The notes: a model not told the origin generated them from the letters alone. 64,000 nucleotides of DNA from Fodinibacter sp038330415 (GCA_038330415.1 JBBQNZ010000004.1:1-64000), one strand, 5' to 3'. Numbered from the stretch's first letter, positions 38,737-49,200 are shown. Made by a program: numbers and translations.

Positions 38737-39139
38737 GTGAGGCATGCTGCCAGCGACCACCGACAGGGCCTGTCGCCGCGCCGCCTCCCGGCCCACCAGC
38801 CACCGTGCGGACGGTGACGACGGTGCGGCCACCGTGCCGGTCAGGCGCACTGCAGCGGTGCTGCTCCCGGGCCAGGTGACGATCCTGCCCCCAAGGATTG
38901 GACATCGGCGGGCTCGCCGTTGCCCCGGATTGACAGCATGGAGCAACACCAATACCGTGGAAATACAGTATCGAGGGCGACCCTAAAAGGCTTGTCTGGC
39001 AGGCCTCCTCGTCCAATCATCTGCTCTATATGTCGCGGCCCATGTTCTGTTGTGCAGGGTCGCTCGTCTGTTCCAGGAGCCGTCGGGGGACTTCGACCGG
39101 CGGCCCTCCACCGAGCATGCCTGACCCCTGGGGGGCGTC
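38737..39139. other. 403-bp intergenic region before the oxygenase operon
   Basis: No convincing gene. The right half (38930-39060) is noticeably AT-richer. It holds the promoter listed separately and a 5' leader of ~175 nt. A plus-strand opening around 38920-39150 would encode a Cys/Arg-rich peptide, but it lacks a ribosome site and typical codon use. Confidence 0.5.
38930..38958 (+). promoter_or_regulatory. promoter of the oxygenase/repeat-protein operon
   Basis: TTGACA (38930-38935), a 17-nt spacer and TACCGT (38953-38958): an ideal -35 and an acceptable -10, the strongest sigmaA-type match I noticed in the window. Predicted start of transcription near 38965, leaving a ~175-nt leader before the GTG at 39140. 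Confidence 0.65.
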
Positions 39140-41215
39140 GTGGGGCTTGACGTGTGGTTCCCACTTGCCGTGCACCACGAGGACCTCGGGCTCGGCACGG
39201 CCGTCTTGGACGACCTCGTCGAGGCGGTGCTCTCGCACGCACGACGTGACCCCGATCCCGGCGCCGCGTGGACGGGTGACGTCGACGGCGTCGACGACCT
39301 CCACCACGACCCGAGCTTCGACGTGCTCACCGATGCCGTGGCGGCGGGGGTATGGGCGTACCTGACCGAGCTCGGCCACCACACCGAGGACCTCGACCTG
39401 ATGGTGCAGCGGGCCTGGCCGGTCGTGGCCGCTGCCGGGTCCACCGTGGCACCCCACGTGCACCCGACCGCCCACGTCAGCGCCGTCGTCCACCTCCGGA
39501 GCCCGGCGACCGGCGGGCAGCTGAGGTTCACCAATGCCGCGCAGCCGAACGAGCTCGCGCCGGGCGCGGGCGCCGGGTCGGCGACCCATCTCGGCCCGCT
39601 CACCTTCGGCAGCGCGGCCTACGAGGCGGTCCCCGGCCGGCTGGTGATCTTCCCGGCCAAGCAGCGGCACGAGGTGCTCGCACACGAAGGGACCGAGAAC
39701 CGCGTCTCGGTGTCGTACGACCTCGTCGTGAGCTCGCGCTCTGACCGTCCGGGCGGGGTCCACGAGTTCGTCATGCCGCCCCCGGAGCGCTGGCGACGAC
39801 TGCCCCGGCCCGTCAACGAGCACGGTGCGGATGCTCGCGGCCGCGTCGAGATCGCCACGCTCGGGCGCACCGCCGGTCGGGTCCGTCATGCGTTCGCCGA
39901 CCCCCACGGCCACGTGCTGTGGGGCGCCTCGCGGTGCGACGACGTGCTCAGCCGCGCATCGGCATCCGCCGCACGGGCCGCCGCGCAGAACCTCACGCCA
40001 CCGGCGGGAACAGCGCATCCGACCGGCGGAGACGGCGACAGCGGTGCGTCGGACGGACCTGGGTCGGACGCGCTGCTCGAGGCCTTCCGGTGCGTGGTCG
40101 ACGTCGTCGACGAGCACCTCTCGCAGCGCGGGGTGGCGACGCTGGGGGCCCTGGTCTCCCCACCGGCCGTCGTCCGTCCGGGCTCGCCCACGATGCCGGT
40201 GCGGGCGGACACCGACCTGGTGGCGTGGCTCCGGCTGGACGAGGACGGGGAGTGCGACCTCGAGGTCGCAGGCGCGGGCGAGGACCCACCGCAGCGCTGG
40301 GCGCTCGCCCCGCGGTCCGTCCTCGTCGCCGGCGGCTACCGCGCCTCTCGCCTCGTCGGCACGGGCATCGTGGTGCGGGTCGGGGTCGACGTACCGTCGC
40401 TCGCGCGCCCGGGGGCGGCATCCTCGACCTGCCGCACCGACCGTCCTGACGAAGAGGCATTCCTCCTCGCCACGGCCCTGCCGCTGACCGGCGCCCGGCC
40501 GAGCGCAGCAGCCGTCGCGGCCGCCGTGCGCGCACGACCACCGGTCGGGCGGCGGGAAGAACCCGAGGGCCGCCGCCTGGTGGGTGAGCTCTCCATGCGG
40601 CTGCTCGACCGCGGCGAGGACCTCACGAACGCCGGGGCCGACGAGATCGACGCGCTGGTGGCCGGCTCCTGCGGGGGTACGCAGGTGGCCAGCGCAGACG
40701 TGACACGCTCGAGGGTGCTGGACCCGGCCGAGTGCGAGGCGCTGGTGCGCCACGCCCGCGCGCACCTGAGCGGTCTCTCGCGCGACTCGGTCGACGGGCT
40801 GCCGCAGTATCAGGTCGACCTGCGCCCGGAGGGCCTCGACGCACTGCTGGGCGGGGGTGCGACGCACCGGCTGAGCGCGGCAGCGCCAGGTCACCTCGCG
40901 CCGTCAGGAGTCTTCGTCCGGCACTTCTCGGACGCGACGAGGCCGTTCATCCCCTTCCACCACGACGACTGCCACTGGACCGTCAACGTCCCGCTGGAGG
41001 ACAGCATCGCGAGCGCGGGAGGCGACCTCGTCATGCTGCTCGACGGGGCGCTGCAGGTCGCCGAGCGGCGCCGCGGCTGGGCGATCAGCCACCCCGGCAC
41101 GGTCGTCCACGGTGTGCGGCGCGTGACCAGTGGCGACCGCTGGTCCCTCATCGCGTTCTACGACGACACCGCGACACCCGCACGCACACCTCACCCCACG
41201 CCGCCCGGCACCTGA
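39140..41215 (+). CDS. double-domain 2OG/Fe(II) oxygenase
   Basis: A 691-residue soluble protein with two different dioxygenase modules. N-terminal module (~95-195): iron-ligand histidines in HVHPTAH (106, 108, 112) and His177 in LVIFPAKQRHEV, with Arg188 in ENRVSVSYDL to bind 2-oxoglutarate. C-terminal module (~515-680), prolyl-4-hydroxylase-like: HHDDCHWTVNVPL gives the HxD pair (607-610), His657 in HPGTVVHGV the third ligand, and Arg667 the co-substrate site. The ~300 residues between are unassigned. It should hydroxylate protein side chains using O2. First gene of a tight six-gene operon with collagen-like proteins, which makes them its likely substrates. No signal peptide. Start is the GTG at 39140, the first possible start after an in-frame stop. 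Confidence 0.75.
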   Translation: MGLDVWFPLAVHHEDLGLGTAVLDDLVEAVLSHARRDPDPGAAWTGDVDGVDDLHHDPSFDVLTDAVAAGVWAYLTELGHHTEDLDLMVQRAWPVVAAAGSTVAPHVHPTAHVSAVVHLRSPATGGQLRFTNAAQPNELAPGAGAGSATHLGPLTFGSAAYEAVPGRLVIFPAKQRHEVLAHEGTENRVSVSYDLVVSSRSDRPGGVHEFVMPPPERWRRLPRPVNEHGADARGRVEIATLGRTAGRVRHAFADPHGHVLWGASRCDDVLSRASASAARAAAQNLTPPAGTAHPTGGDGDSGASDGPGSDALLEAFRCVVDVVDEHLSQRGVATLGALVSPPAVVRPGSPTMPVRADTDLVAWLRLDEDGECDLEVAGAGEDPPQRWALAPRSVLVAGGYRASRLVGTGIVVRVGVDVPSLARPGAASSTCRTDRPDEEAFLLATALPLTGARPSAAAVAAAVRARPPVGRREEPEGRRLVGELSMRLLDRGEDLTNAGADEIDALVAGSCGGTQVASADVTRSRVLDPAECEALVRHARAHLSGLSRDSVDGLPQYQVDLRPEGLDALLGGGATHRLSAAAPGHLAPSGVFVRHFSDATRPFIPFHHDDCHWTVNVPLEDSIASAGGDLVMLLDGALQVAERRRGWAISHPGTVVHGVRRVTSGDRWSLIAFYDDTATPARTPHPTPPGT

Positions 41216-41234
41216 CACCGACCCAGGAGCGCTC

Positions 41235-41861
41235 ATGCCACTTCGCGACCTCACCGACGCCCAGCAGGAGGCCTTCCGCTCCCGCCTCGCCCTGGCCGGG
41301 ATCGACCCCGCTGACGTGCCATCCCTCGTCGGCCCGGACACGCACCCCGGGCAGCTCGTCGCGTCGCCGGACCCGGCGGAGTCGACGATCGCGCCCCACA
41401 TGATGGTGGTGCCCGACGTCGAGTCGCTCAAGGCCCTGGCGGGGATGCCCGACAGCCACTACGAGAGCGGGCTCATGGAGGAGCACCACCGGATCCCCGA
41501 CGAGTGGCCGCGCGAGCGCAACGACGTCACGGCGGAGACGGCCAGTGCGCAGGACCTCGAGCAGATCCACCATGCCCACCTCGTGTGGCTCTACGGCAAC
41601 TCGAGCCGGGTCGAGAGCTACCGCGAGGCCATCAACGCCGTGGAGTACCCCCGCAGCATCCCGGTCTTCGCCGCCGAGGAGCTCGTGATCACGGCGGCCA
41701 ACAGTCCCTACCTCATCACTGCCGAGAGCGGCCACGTCTACGGCCTGGTGTTGATCTACGCGGGCGGGTCGATCAACTTCCAGGGGAACGTCGACTTCAG
41801 CTGCCAGAAGATGGTGAAGTCCGACGCGCCCGGGCCGCCGACGGGGGGCCGGTCGTCGTGA
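41235..41861 (+). CDS. unrecognised 208-residue protein of the oxygenase operon
   Basis: No family recognised. The N-terminal ~130 residues are polar and rich in Asp, Glu, His and Pro. The C-terminal part (residues ~135-195) is beta-rich (PVFAAEELVITAANSPYLI, then HVYGLVLIYAGGSINFQGN) and suggests a beta-sandwich or single-turn beta-helix. There is no signal peptide or membrane segment. CAGGAG 5-6 nt before the ATG at 41235. It starts 19 nt after the oxygenase and overlaps the next gene by 4 nt (GTGA), so it is a genuine member of the operon. Confidence 0.75.
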   Translation: MPLRDLTDAQQEAFRSRLALAGIDPADVPSLVGPDTHPGQLVASPDPAESTIAPHMMVVPDVESLKALAGMPDSHYESGLMEEHHRIPDEWPRERNDVTAETASAQDLEQIHHAHLVWLYGNSSRVESYREAINAVEYPRSIPVFAAEELVITAANSPYLITAESGHVYGLVLIYAGGSINFQGNVDFSCQKMVKSDAPGPPTGGRSS

Positions 41862-42517
41862 GCGACAGCACGATCACGAACATCGGGCCAGACGGCACCG
41901 ACAACACCGATGCCGCGCCGCCGCCCGCCCCCGCGACCATCGACCAGGCGGCCCAGGGGCGGCCGGGGGTCGAGGGGAAGAAGAGCTGCTCGGTGAACGC
42001 CGGCCCCGGCGACCCGGGCGTCCACGGGCACGACGGCCTGAAGGGCAAGGACGGCGGCACCCCGGGAGACGGCAACCAGATCAAGATCGACCTCGACGTG
42101 ATGGAGGGCCACTACGTGCTCACCGTCAAGGGCGGCAAAGCCGGAGGCGGCGGCCCCGGGGGCGTGGGCGGCACCGGCCAGGCCGGCGGCGCCGGCGGCA
42201 CCGGCACGTCGCACTGCTCACCGGGGCCAACGGGTCCCGGTGGCCCCGGTGGGATCGGCGGCCCCGGTGGAGACGGACCGAACGGCGGCAACGCGGGGGA
42301 CATCTACATCACCTTCGCGAGCGGCACCCCGACCTTCGCGGCCACCATCGAGGCCGGCGGCGCTGGCTCGGGCGGCGGTCCCGGCCCGGGAGGGGCCGGC
42401 GGCGCGGGCAACCCGCCCGGCGGCTCGCTCGGCGGGGGCAGCTACGGGAAGAAGGGGTCACCCGGCACGGGTGGGCAGTTCTTCCTCAACGGCAAGAAGC
42501 AGAAGAGCTCGAGCTGA
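41858..42517 (+). CDS. glycine-rich collagen-like protein 1
   Basis: A 219-residue protein. After a ~55-residue polar leader comes a perfect Gly-X-Y run (GDP GVH GHD GLK GKD), a short beta segment (IKIDLDVMEGHYVLTVKGG), then long Gly/Pro/Ala runs (GPTGPGGPGGIGGPGGDG), a second beta segment (GDIYITFASGTPTFAATIEA) and more Gly-rich sequence. Only two cysteines. No signal peptide. Prolines before Gly (as in GDP-G) are the positions collagen prolyl hydroxylases modify, and a prolyl-hydroxylase-like enzyme is encoded two genes upstream. The GTG start overlaps the previous stop. Role unknown; a fibre-like or scaffold protein is the natural guess. Confidence 0.75.
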   Translation: MSDSTITNIGPDGTDNTDAAPPPAPATIDQAAQGRPGVEGKKSCSVNAGPGDPGVHGHDGLKGKDGGTPGDGNQIKIDLDVMEGHYVLTVKGGKAGGGGPGGVGGTGQAGGAGGTGTSHCSPGPTGPGGPGGIGGPGGDGPNGGNAGDIYITFASGTPTFAATIEAGGAGSGGGPGPGGAGGAGNPPGGSLGGGSYGKKGSPGTGGQFFLNGKKQKSSS

Positions 42518-42541
42518 CGACATGACGAGGGTGACGAGGCG

Positions 42542-43288
42542 ATGGCCGTGACGGCGACACTGACGTTCTGCGGGGCCGACGGGGTCACCGCCGTGACCCC
42601 GGAGCCCCCGACCCCCGGCACCGCAGGGCCTCCCCTCGGACCCGGCGGCAACGGCCCACCCGGGACGACCCACTTCGGCATCACCTGCGACCGCCCGGCC
42701 GGCCCGGGCCGGCCGGGGAACGACGGCGGCACCGCGCCCGCCGCGGCATCCGGCGGCAATGCGGGCAGCGCGCCGGGCGGCCGGTTCAGCTGCGCCGAGT
42801 TCGTGGGTAGCTCGCTCGACGTCTGGAACCACGGTGGTGACGGCGGCCACGGGGCGAGTGCCGGCCCGGGTGGCACCGGAAGCCAGGGGGGCAACGCCGG
42901 ACACCAGCCCAAGGTGTGCAAGGGAGTGGTCGCCGGAGGCACCGGGGGCCGCGGCGGGATGGGCGGGCGTGCCGGCAGCGGCGGTGACGCCGGATCGGGG
43001 GGCAACCTCACCGTGCTGCTCGGGTCTGCCCTCCCCGCCAGCATCGTCTCGGTCGACAGCCACGCCGGGCGCGCCGGAGACCCGGGTGACCCCGGCGGCG
43101 CCGGCACCCCGGGAGGCGGCGGGCTCAACAGCGACGGCACGAAAGCCCCCGCCGGCGGCCAGCTCGGTCCCGGACCCGCAGGGACCGCGGGACAGGCGGG
43201 CTCCTCGGGCACCGTGGCGGTGCGCACCGACGCGTCCCTGGGCCCCAGCGGCCTGGTCATCACGATCCTGCCCATGCCGCACGGGTGA
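42542..43288 (+). CDS. glycine-rich collagen-like protein 2
   Basis: A 248-residue protein with the same plan as the previous gene product: Gly/Pro-rich stretches alternating with short beta segments (LDVWNHGGDGGHG, GNLTVLLGSALPASIVSVD and C-terminal GLVITILPMPHG). Residues ~180-195 contain uninterrupted Gly-X-Y triplets (GRA GDP GDP GGA GTP). Four scattered cysteines could form disulfides. No signal peptide. It begins 24 nt after protein 1, with GAGG before the ATG, and ends 4 nt before the pentapeptide gene. The two glycine-rich genes probably arose by duplication, but low complexity makes that hard to judge by eye. Confidence 0.75.
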   Translation: MAVTATLTFCGADGVTAVTPEPPTPGTAGPPLGPGGNGPPGTTHFGITCDRPAGPGRPGNDGGTAPAAASGGNAGSAPGGRFSCAEFVGSSLDVWNHGGDGGHGASAGPGGTGSQGGNAGHQPKVCKGVVAGGTGGRGGMGGRAGSGGDAGSGGNLTVLLGSALPASIVSVDSHAGRAGDPGDPGGAGTPGGGGLNSDGTKAPAGGQLGPGPAGTAGQAGSSGTVAVRTDASLGPSGLVITILPMPHG

Positions 43289-43292
43289 CCCG

Positions 43293-46193
43293 GTGTTCCT
43301 GGGTAAGTGGGTCATGGGGCAGGGCGCGACCCACGTGCTGGCCGATGCCGCCTCCGGGACGCTGCTGGTCGCTGCACCGCCTGTCGATCGCAGCGACCGG
43401 TTCAATGCGGAGGGGACCGCCGAGGCCTTCACGCTCCGCAGTGGGTTGGACGGCCGCTACGTGGTGCGGGCCGGAGCCGGGTATGCCGCCACGGCAACCT
43501 CGTCGTCCGCCGCGAACTGGTTCACGCTGCGCGGCGCGAGCCCCAGCGCGGCAGCCGATGCCGGCTCGGACGGCGGCTCGGGGATACTCGTCGTCGACCT
43601 CGGGACCGACCCCATCCACCCCGGTGACACGGTGTGGAGCGTCTCTGGCGGAGGGGTCGTGCCGATCGGTGGCGACTCCCCGCCGGAGTCGGCCCGCTTC
43701 CAGCGCGTCGTCGTCACCGTGGGGGTGGCCGAGATCCTCGCCGGGGGCCTCGCGAACGAGCCCGACCTCGCGTGGGTAGACCTGCACGGCACCGACTTCG
43801 GCAGCGCCGGGGGCCTGGTCGACCTGAGCAAGTCCGACCTGTCGCATGCGAACCTGTCCTCGACCACGTTCGCCCGTGGCACGGGCTTCCAAAAGGCCGT
43901 CGCCACGGGCGTGGACCTGCGCTCCGCCACGGCGCCGCACGCGATCCTCGGCAACGCGGTCCTTCGGCAGGCCCACCTCGACGGTGCGAGGCTGCGCGAG
44001 GTCGACCTCTCCTACGCCGACCTCACCGGGGCCACGCTGGTCGGTGCCGACCTCAGCAACTCTTCCAACCTGGCGCACGCGGTCCTGGCCGGAGCGGTGA
44101 TGACCGACGCGGTGCTCGTGGGGGCGGCCAACGTCTACGACACCAGCTTCGCCGGTGCCACCATGCGCGGGGTCGACTTCACCGGCTCCTCCGTGACGGG
44201 GCAGATGGACCTGCGCGGGGCCGACCTCACCGGCGCCACGCTCAACAACCCGGTCAGCGGCGTGGACGTCTACCCCGACAACCTGGTCATCGACGCGCGC
44301 ACGACCTTCGCGGGGGCCCACCTGCAGCGCCTGGACCTCAGTGGCTACGACCTCGCCTACATCGACTTCTCGGCGGCCGACCTCACCGGGTGCCTGCTCG
44401 ACCGCGTCGTCCTCGACGGCGCTAACCTCGGCCACGCCGTGCTCGACGGCGCGATGCTGCGCGGCGGGGTGGGGCTGCACGGGGCCAACCTCTCCAGCGC
44501 GAGCCTGCGCGGTGCCGACCTCACCGGCGCTCAGCTCGGCGCCGTCGGCGAGCTGTTCCGCGTCGGATCCGAGGACCCCGCGTACGCAGACCTCCTGCGC
44601 GCGCTCAAGGCATCGGATGCCGGCACGGTGTCAGCGACGTTCGCCAAGGCCCACCACCCCCTCGACGCACCCGTCGACGTGCGCGCGTCCACGTTCACCC
44701 CCGAGCGGGCCTGGACGGTGCGCGGCAGTGGGGTCGGGCAGTCGTTCTCGGTGCTCCTGGAGGTTCTGGGGCAGGCCTCGGCGCTGACCGTCTACCAGCC
44801 GAGCTCCCCGGCGGTGCTGACCAACGCGTTCATGGTCGACGTCGACCTCACCAGTGCGAACCTCTATGGCGTACGGGCCTCCGGCGCCCAGATCTACGCT
44901 GCGGAGAAGGAGTCGGTTCACCTCAACAAGGCGGTCGTCGAGGGGCTGCAGGCCAACAACGCCAACCTCGGGTTCGCCGACTTCAGCCAGGCCACCCTCA
45001 CCGGGGTGAACTTCGACTACGCCGTGCTCACCGGGGCCAACTTCACCGGGGCCACGGTGGCGGTCGACCCCCGGGGTGGGCAGCCCTCGTTCAACGGAGC
45101 CAACCTCCAAGGGGCCGACTTCACCGAGGCCACGGTGCGTGACGCCATCCTCTCCAATGCCGCTGTGGCCGTTGCCAACCCGCTCGATTCCAACGCTTCG
45201 GCGGGGGTCTGGTTGTTCAGCATCCCCAAGGCCCAGAGCGCCGTCGTCACCCCCGAGCTCCAGGCTGCGTGTGACCCCTTCACCATCTCCGCGTCGCTGC
45301 TGCCCACGATGGGACTGACCGGGCCGGTGCCGCAGGGGGTCGCGACCGCCTTCGGCAAGGGCGGCGTCAGGCTGTCACCCACGGCCCTGCTCGCGGTGCT
45401 CACCGTCGACGTCTACTGGCGCGTCGACGACGGGGCTGACGGCTGGGTCGTCTTCCGCACCGTCGACGACGACTACCGCCCCTCCCTCGGGGTGGCGCCC
45501 GGCACCGCCTACACGGTGGCCGCGGCGTTCTTCCTGCCGCTCAGCCTCGTGGGCGACTGCGGCAACGGCGCCGTGGTAGCCACGGTGCGCACCGCCTTCG
45601 CTGCCGCCGGCCACGCGCTCGACGCCGGTGCGACGATGGCGACCTCGATGCGCCCCGACGCCTGGCAGGTCATCGACGGTCAGACCACCTACACCCTGTG
45701 GCTGTCGTTCTCGTCGTCGGTGCGGGGCGTCGACACGCGCATCACGGTCCGTCCGGCACTGGCCTCCGTCGTGTCGGTCTTCGGCGCCTCCTCCGTGCCG
45801 CTCAGCGCCGTGGCCGGGGTCAGCCCGGTGCCCACCGGCGGTTGGCGCATCTCCAATGACGCCGAGGACCCGTTCAGCACGGCTCGCGGCTACATCGAGT
45901 TCACGGTGCTCCCGACGCCCGCAGGCGGCCTCGACGTCTACGGCAGTCAGATCCGGATCGTCCGCTCGTCGTCGCCGGGCCACGAGGAGTTCGTCAACGT
46001 GCCGTGCGAGATGACGGTCCTGCCGAACAGCGTGCTCTCACCCAGCAGAACCACGATCTGCCCCAACGGCGCCTCGGTGGGGGCCAACACCGCGAGCGGT
46101 CTGCCCTACGCCCAGTGGTTCTGGGCTCGTTTCCTGTCCAGTCCCCCCTTCTGCGTGCCCGACCCCGACGGCAACTTCATCTGCCCGACCTGA
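43293..46193 (+). CDS. large pentapeptide-repeat protein
   Basis: A 966-residue protein. Residues ~1-100 look like a beta-trefoil-type repeat (ATHVLADAASGTLLVAA, FTLRSGLDGRYVVRAG). Residues ~150-420 and ~510-630 are pentapeptide repeats of the A(D/N)LxG type (YADLTGATLVGADLSNSS), predicted to form a right-handed square beta-helix. Between and after them are unrecognised domains, including three copies of a ~50-residue module (near 440-490, 680-730 and 763-810) shared with the next gene. No signal peptide. The GTG at 43293 is chosen as the first start after the previous stop; an in-frame ATG at 43314 is a possible alternative. Some pentapeptide proteins mimic DNA and bind gyrase; size and extra domains make that unlikely here. 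Confidence 0.8.
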   Translation: MFLGKWVMGQGATHVLADAASGTLLVAAPPVDRSDRFNAEGTAEAFTLRSGLDGRYVVRAGAGYAATATSSSAANWFTLRGASPSAAADAGSDGGSGILVVDLGTDPIHPGDTVWSVSGGGVVPIGGDSPPESARFQRVVVTVGVAEILAGGLANEPDLAWVDLHGTDFGSAGGLVDLSKSDLSHANLSSTTFARGTGFQKAVATGVDLRSATAPHAILGNAVLRQAHLDGARLREVDLSYADLTGATLVGADLSNSSNLAHAVLAGAVMTDAVLVGAANVYDTSFAGATMRGVDFTGSSVTGQMDLRGADLTGATLNNPVSGVDVYPDNLVIDARTTFAGAHLQRLDLSGYDLAYIDFSAADLTGCLLDRVVLDGANLGHAVLDGAMLRGGVGLHGANLSSASLRGADLTGAQLGAVGELFRVGSEDPAYADLLRALKASDAGTVSATFAKAHHPLDAPVDVRASTFTPERAWTVRGSGVGQSFSVLLEVLGQASALTVYQPSSPAVLTNAFMVDVDLTSANLYGVRASGAQIYAAEKESVHLNKAVVEGLQANNANLGFADFSQATLTGVNFDYAVLTGANFTGATVAVDPRGGQPSFNGANLQGADFTEATVRDAILSNAAVAVANPLDSNASAGVWLFSIPKAQSAVVTPELQAACDPFTISASLLPTMGLTGPVPQGVATAFGKGGVRLSPTALLAVLTVDVYWRVDDGADGWVVFRTVDDDYRPSLGVAPGTAYTVAAAFFLPLSLVGDCGNGAVVATVRTAFAAAGHALDAGATMATSMRPDAWQVIDGQTTYTLWLSFSSSVRGVDTRITVRPALASVVSVFGASSVPLSAVAGVSPVPTGGWRISNDAEDPFSTARGYIEFTVLPTPAGGLDVYGSQIRIVRSSSPGHEEFVNVPCEMTVLPNSVLSPSRTTICPNGASVGANTASGLPYAQWFWARFLSSPPFCVPDPDGNFICPT

Positions 46194-46230
46194 ACCCGAA
46201 CGACCCCCGTCCCCGTCTGAGGAGCCCACC

Positions 46231-49200
46231 ATGACCGCCACCGCACCGAGCACGTTGCACTTCGACCTCTCGGGCTTCTCGGCCGAGCACGAGTTCGCGC
46301 TGCTGTGTGGCGTGCCCGGCGGCATCGTGCTGCGCCGCTACGCCGACGAGCCGGCCAAGCTCGACGAGCACCGGTCGACCAACTCAGCCCTCGGGTTGAT
46401 GGCCGAAGACCGGCTGGCCGCGATCACCCACTTCGTCGAGGAGGCGCCGCTTCTGGTGAAGGGCGTGGCGATGCACCGGGTCGTCTTCCCCTCACTCGAC
46501 GACCACCCGCTGCCCGAGATCGCCTGCGCCTTCATGCACGTCGGCCACCACGACGTCGAGACCGCACTGCACCGGATGCCGGGATACCAGGAGCGTCGCC
46601 AGCACCACCTCTCCCTTTCCAGCTACGGCGTGGAAGCGGAGGCCACCCTGGCCGACTACGAGGCGGTTCACCGCGCCGCCGCGGCCGTGAAGCCGCCGCA
46701 CGTGACCGCCCAGGCGATCGTGCTCCAGCACCCCGAGATCGGCACCGTGAACGGCATGGTCGCGCAGTACGTGCTCGACACCTACGTCAGCCGGGGCATC
46801 GCCTTCTCCGACCTGGTGCGCTACCTCCAGGTCAACGGTCCGGGCACGGCGAGCCAGTGGTACAACAAGTCGTGGGTGCGGTGGGCCCAGAACGACGACG
46901 GCACCGGTCCGCTCGTGCCGGCCGAGGCCAACACCGAGCTGGCCTACAAGGACGGCACCAAGGCCCCCGACTGGCCGACGCCACCCGGGTCGGACGTCCC
47001 GGGACTGCCCACCTACGACCTCACCGACGAGTACGAGCCGCCGGTGGGCACCGGCCGCGGCACTGGTGTCATCGGTGCCGCCGGTGGGGTGGTCTCCGAG
47101 GTGCTGCGGGCCACCAAGGACGACGCGGCCCTCAACGGGCTGCTCTGGAACGTGCAGCTCGGCACCACCGAGCGCGGCGCCGGATCCGCCACGGCATCCC
47201 CGCCCGGTCCCCGCGCACAGGCACACGGCGGGCGCCCCGCCCCCGCGGCCACGGCCGCCCAGCCGGGGGCCGCCTTCGCGACCACGGCCGCGCCCGCGAC
47301 CGGCTTCGCCGTCAAGAACGTCACCTCGTCGTACGGGCTGGACATCTATGACACCCAGATGTCCTGGGACGGCGGGAAGAAGACCCTGTCCTTCCCGGTG
47401 AAGAACTGGCCGGCGCGCTACCTGGGCCTGTACGTCGCCTTCGTGCGGTCCGACGGCACCACGATTCCCCGGGACAAGATCTCCGCGGCCAACCCGAGCG
47501 ACCCGCAGAAGCCGTTCACCTGGCAGGACCGGCTGCCCTTCGAGCTGGTCCGGTCGTTCGTCGAGCCCAGCGACACCAAGAGCTACCTCGGCTGGGCCTC
47601 CGCCGGCTCGGCGCTGTTCGGTGCGCCGACGCCGTTCCTGACCCAGCAGGTCGACCTGTCCTTCCTCTGGCCCGACGAGGCGACGCACGCGCGGGTCCTG
47701 CTCGGGGGGCTCGGTTGCGCCAACGGGTTCTCGGACTGGGACAGCGACGTCGACATCATCGGGGTGCTGGGCACCGGCATCGTCTGCTATGGCGTCGGGG
47801 TGCTGGCCATGCTGGCGCAGGTCTACATCGTGAACCCCTTCATCGCCATGCTGCAGGAGGAGTGGGGGGACGTCGGGTTCTTCGCGGTGTGCGGGGTGAT
47901 CGGCGCCACCGGCATCGTCACCGGGGCGGGCACCTTCGACTCGAGCTTCGGCAAGATGGTGCTGTCCAAGCTCGCCGGCATCGCCTCCGGCGTCATCTTC
48001 GGCCAGGTGATGAAGCGCCTGATCATCGCCGGTGCCCAGAAGTTCGCCGTGCGGATGGCCGAGGCCACCGCCGAGCTGGTGGCCGAGATGACCGCCGAGC
48101 AGGCCCTCGAGCAGGTGCCCGTGGCGGGCTGGGCGCTCAAGGTCGTCAGCATCGCCGCGTCGCTGGCAGCGCTCGCGGCCACGACCATCGAGTGCGTCCT
48201 GTCGCCGGCGACCTACGAGCTCGACGTGCTGCGCACGATGGACCTCACGGTGACCGTGCAGCCAGATCCGAAGCACGGCACCAAGGGCCAGGCTCCGGTG
48301 TGGCCCCTCGTGGCCGACCACTACCTCGTGCGGGTGACCTATCCGGAGGCGCCGGGACAGGCGGGGGGCACCACCTACTCGCTCACCGGCCCGATGCCGG
48401 CCGCCCACGACGGCGAGATCACGGTGACCTTCGACCACATCCCCGCCGGCGGCAAGGTGGAGGTCACTGCAGGCATCTACTCCGACAACGACTGGCTCTG
48501 TGGCCGGTGGTCCAGTGGCTGGCTGAGCGCCGTGCCGGTCGCCGACGACGCGATCGCGGTCTCGGGTGCCATCACCGAGCTGCTCGTGCCGCTCACGTCG
48601 ACCACCACCTACAGCCAGAAGCAGACCCTCGGCTTCGCCGGCGGCGCCCACGTCTGGAAGGTCACGCGGTTCAGCCTGCCCAGCACCCTCACCCCCGCCC
48701 TGGATGCCGGGGGCTCTGCGCCCGCGGACCTGCGCGCCGCCTTCGCGGCGCAGGGCAACGCCCTCCCGGCCACGGCGACGACCTCCGTGGTCACCGCCAT
48801 GAAGGCGTGGACGATCACGGATGCCGCGTCGGGCGCGGACTTCGCGGTGACGGCCGTGGAGCTGTCCGACGCACCGGCCTTCACCCTCGCAGGCGCTCTG
48901 GGCGCGGTGCTCGACGCCGGCGGTGCGACCCCGACCTCGATCGCCCAGCCCTTCACCGAGGCCAGCCATCCGCTCCCCGCCGGCACTTTGATCACCGTCG
49001 TCACGGCGGGCACGGCGTGGAGCATCGCGGAGCCCGGGTGCCCACCACTGGCCACGATCGCCCGGGGCGGCACGGGCCTCGCCGTGAGCATGACGTCGTT
49101 CGAGCTGCGGGTGACCGACACCCGCAACGCGGCCCCACCACTGCCGGAGCAGTACCCCCTCCCCAAGGGGCCCACCGGGCACCAGGTCGGCGCCCTGCAG

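Noticed and set aside
38920..39150. Cys/Arg-rich small ORF upstream of the oxygenase gene
   Set aside because: It overlaps the predicted promoter and leader, has no ribosome site and poor codon character.
42120..43230. CRISPR-like or satellite-like short G/C repeats
   Set aside because: The repetition follows Gly codons in two real genes; there are no constant repeats with unique spacers.
43740..45180. Qnr/MfpA-type quinolone-resistance protein
   Set aside because: Those are ~180-220 residues made only of pentapeptides; this is a 966-residue multidomain protein in an unrelated operon.
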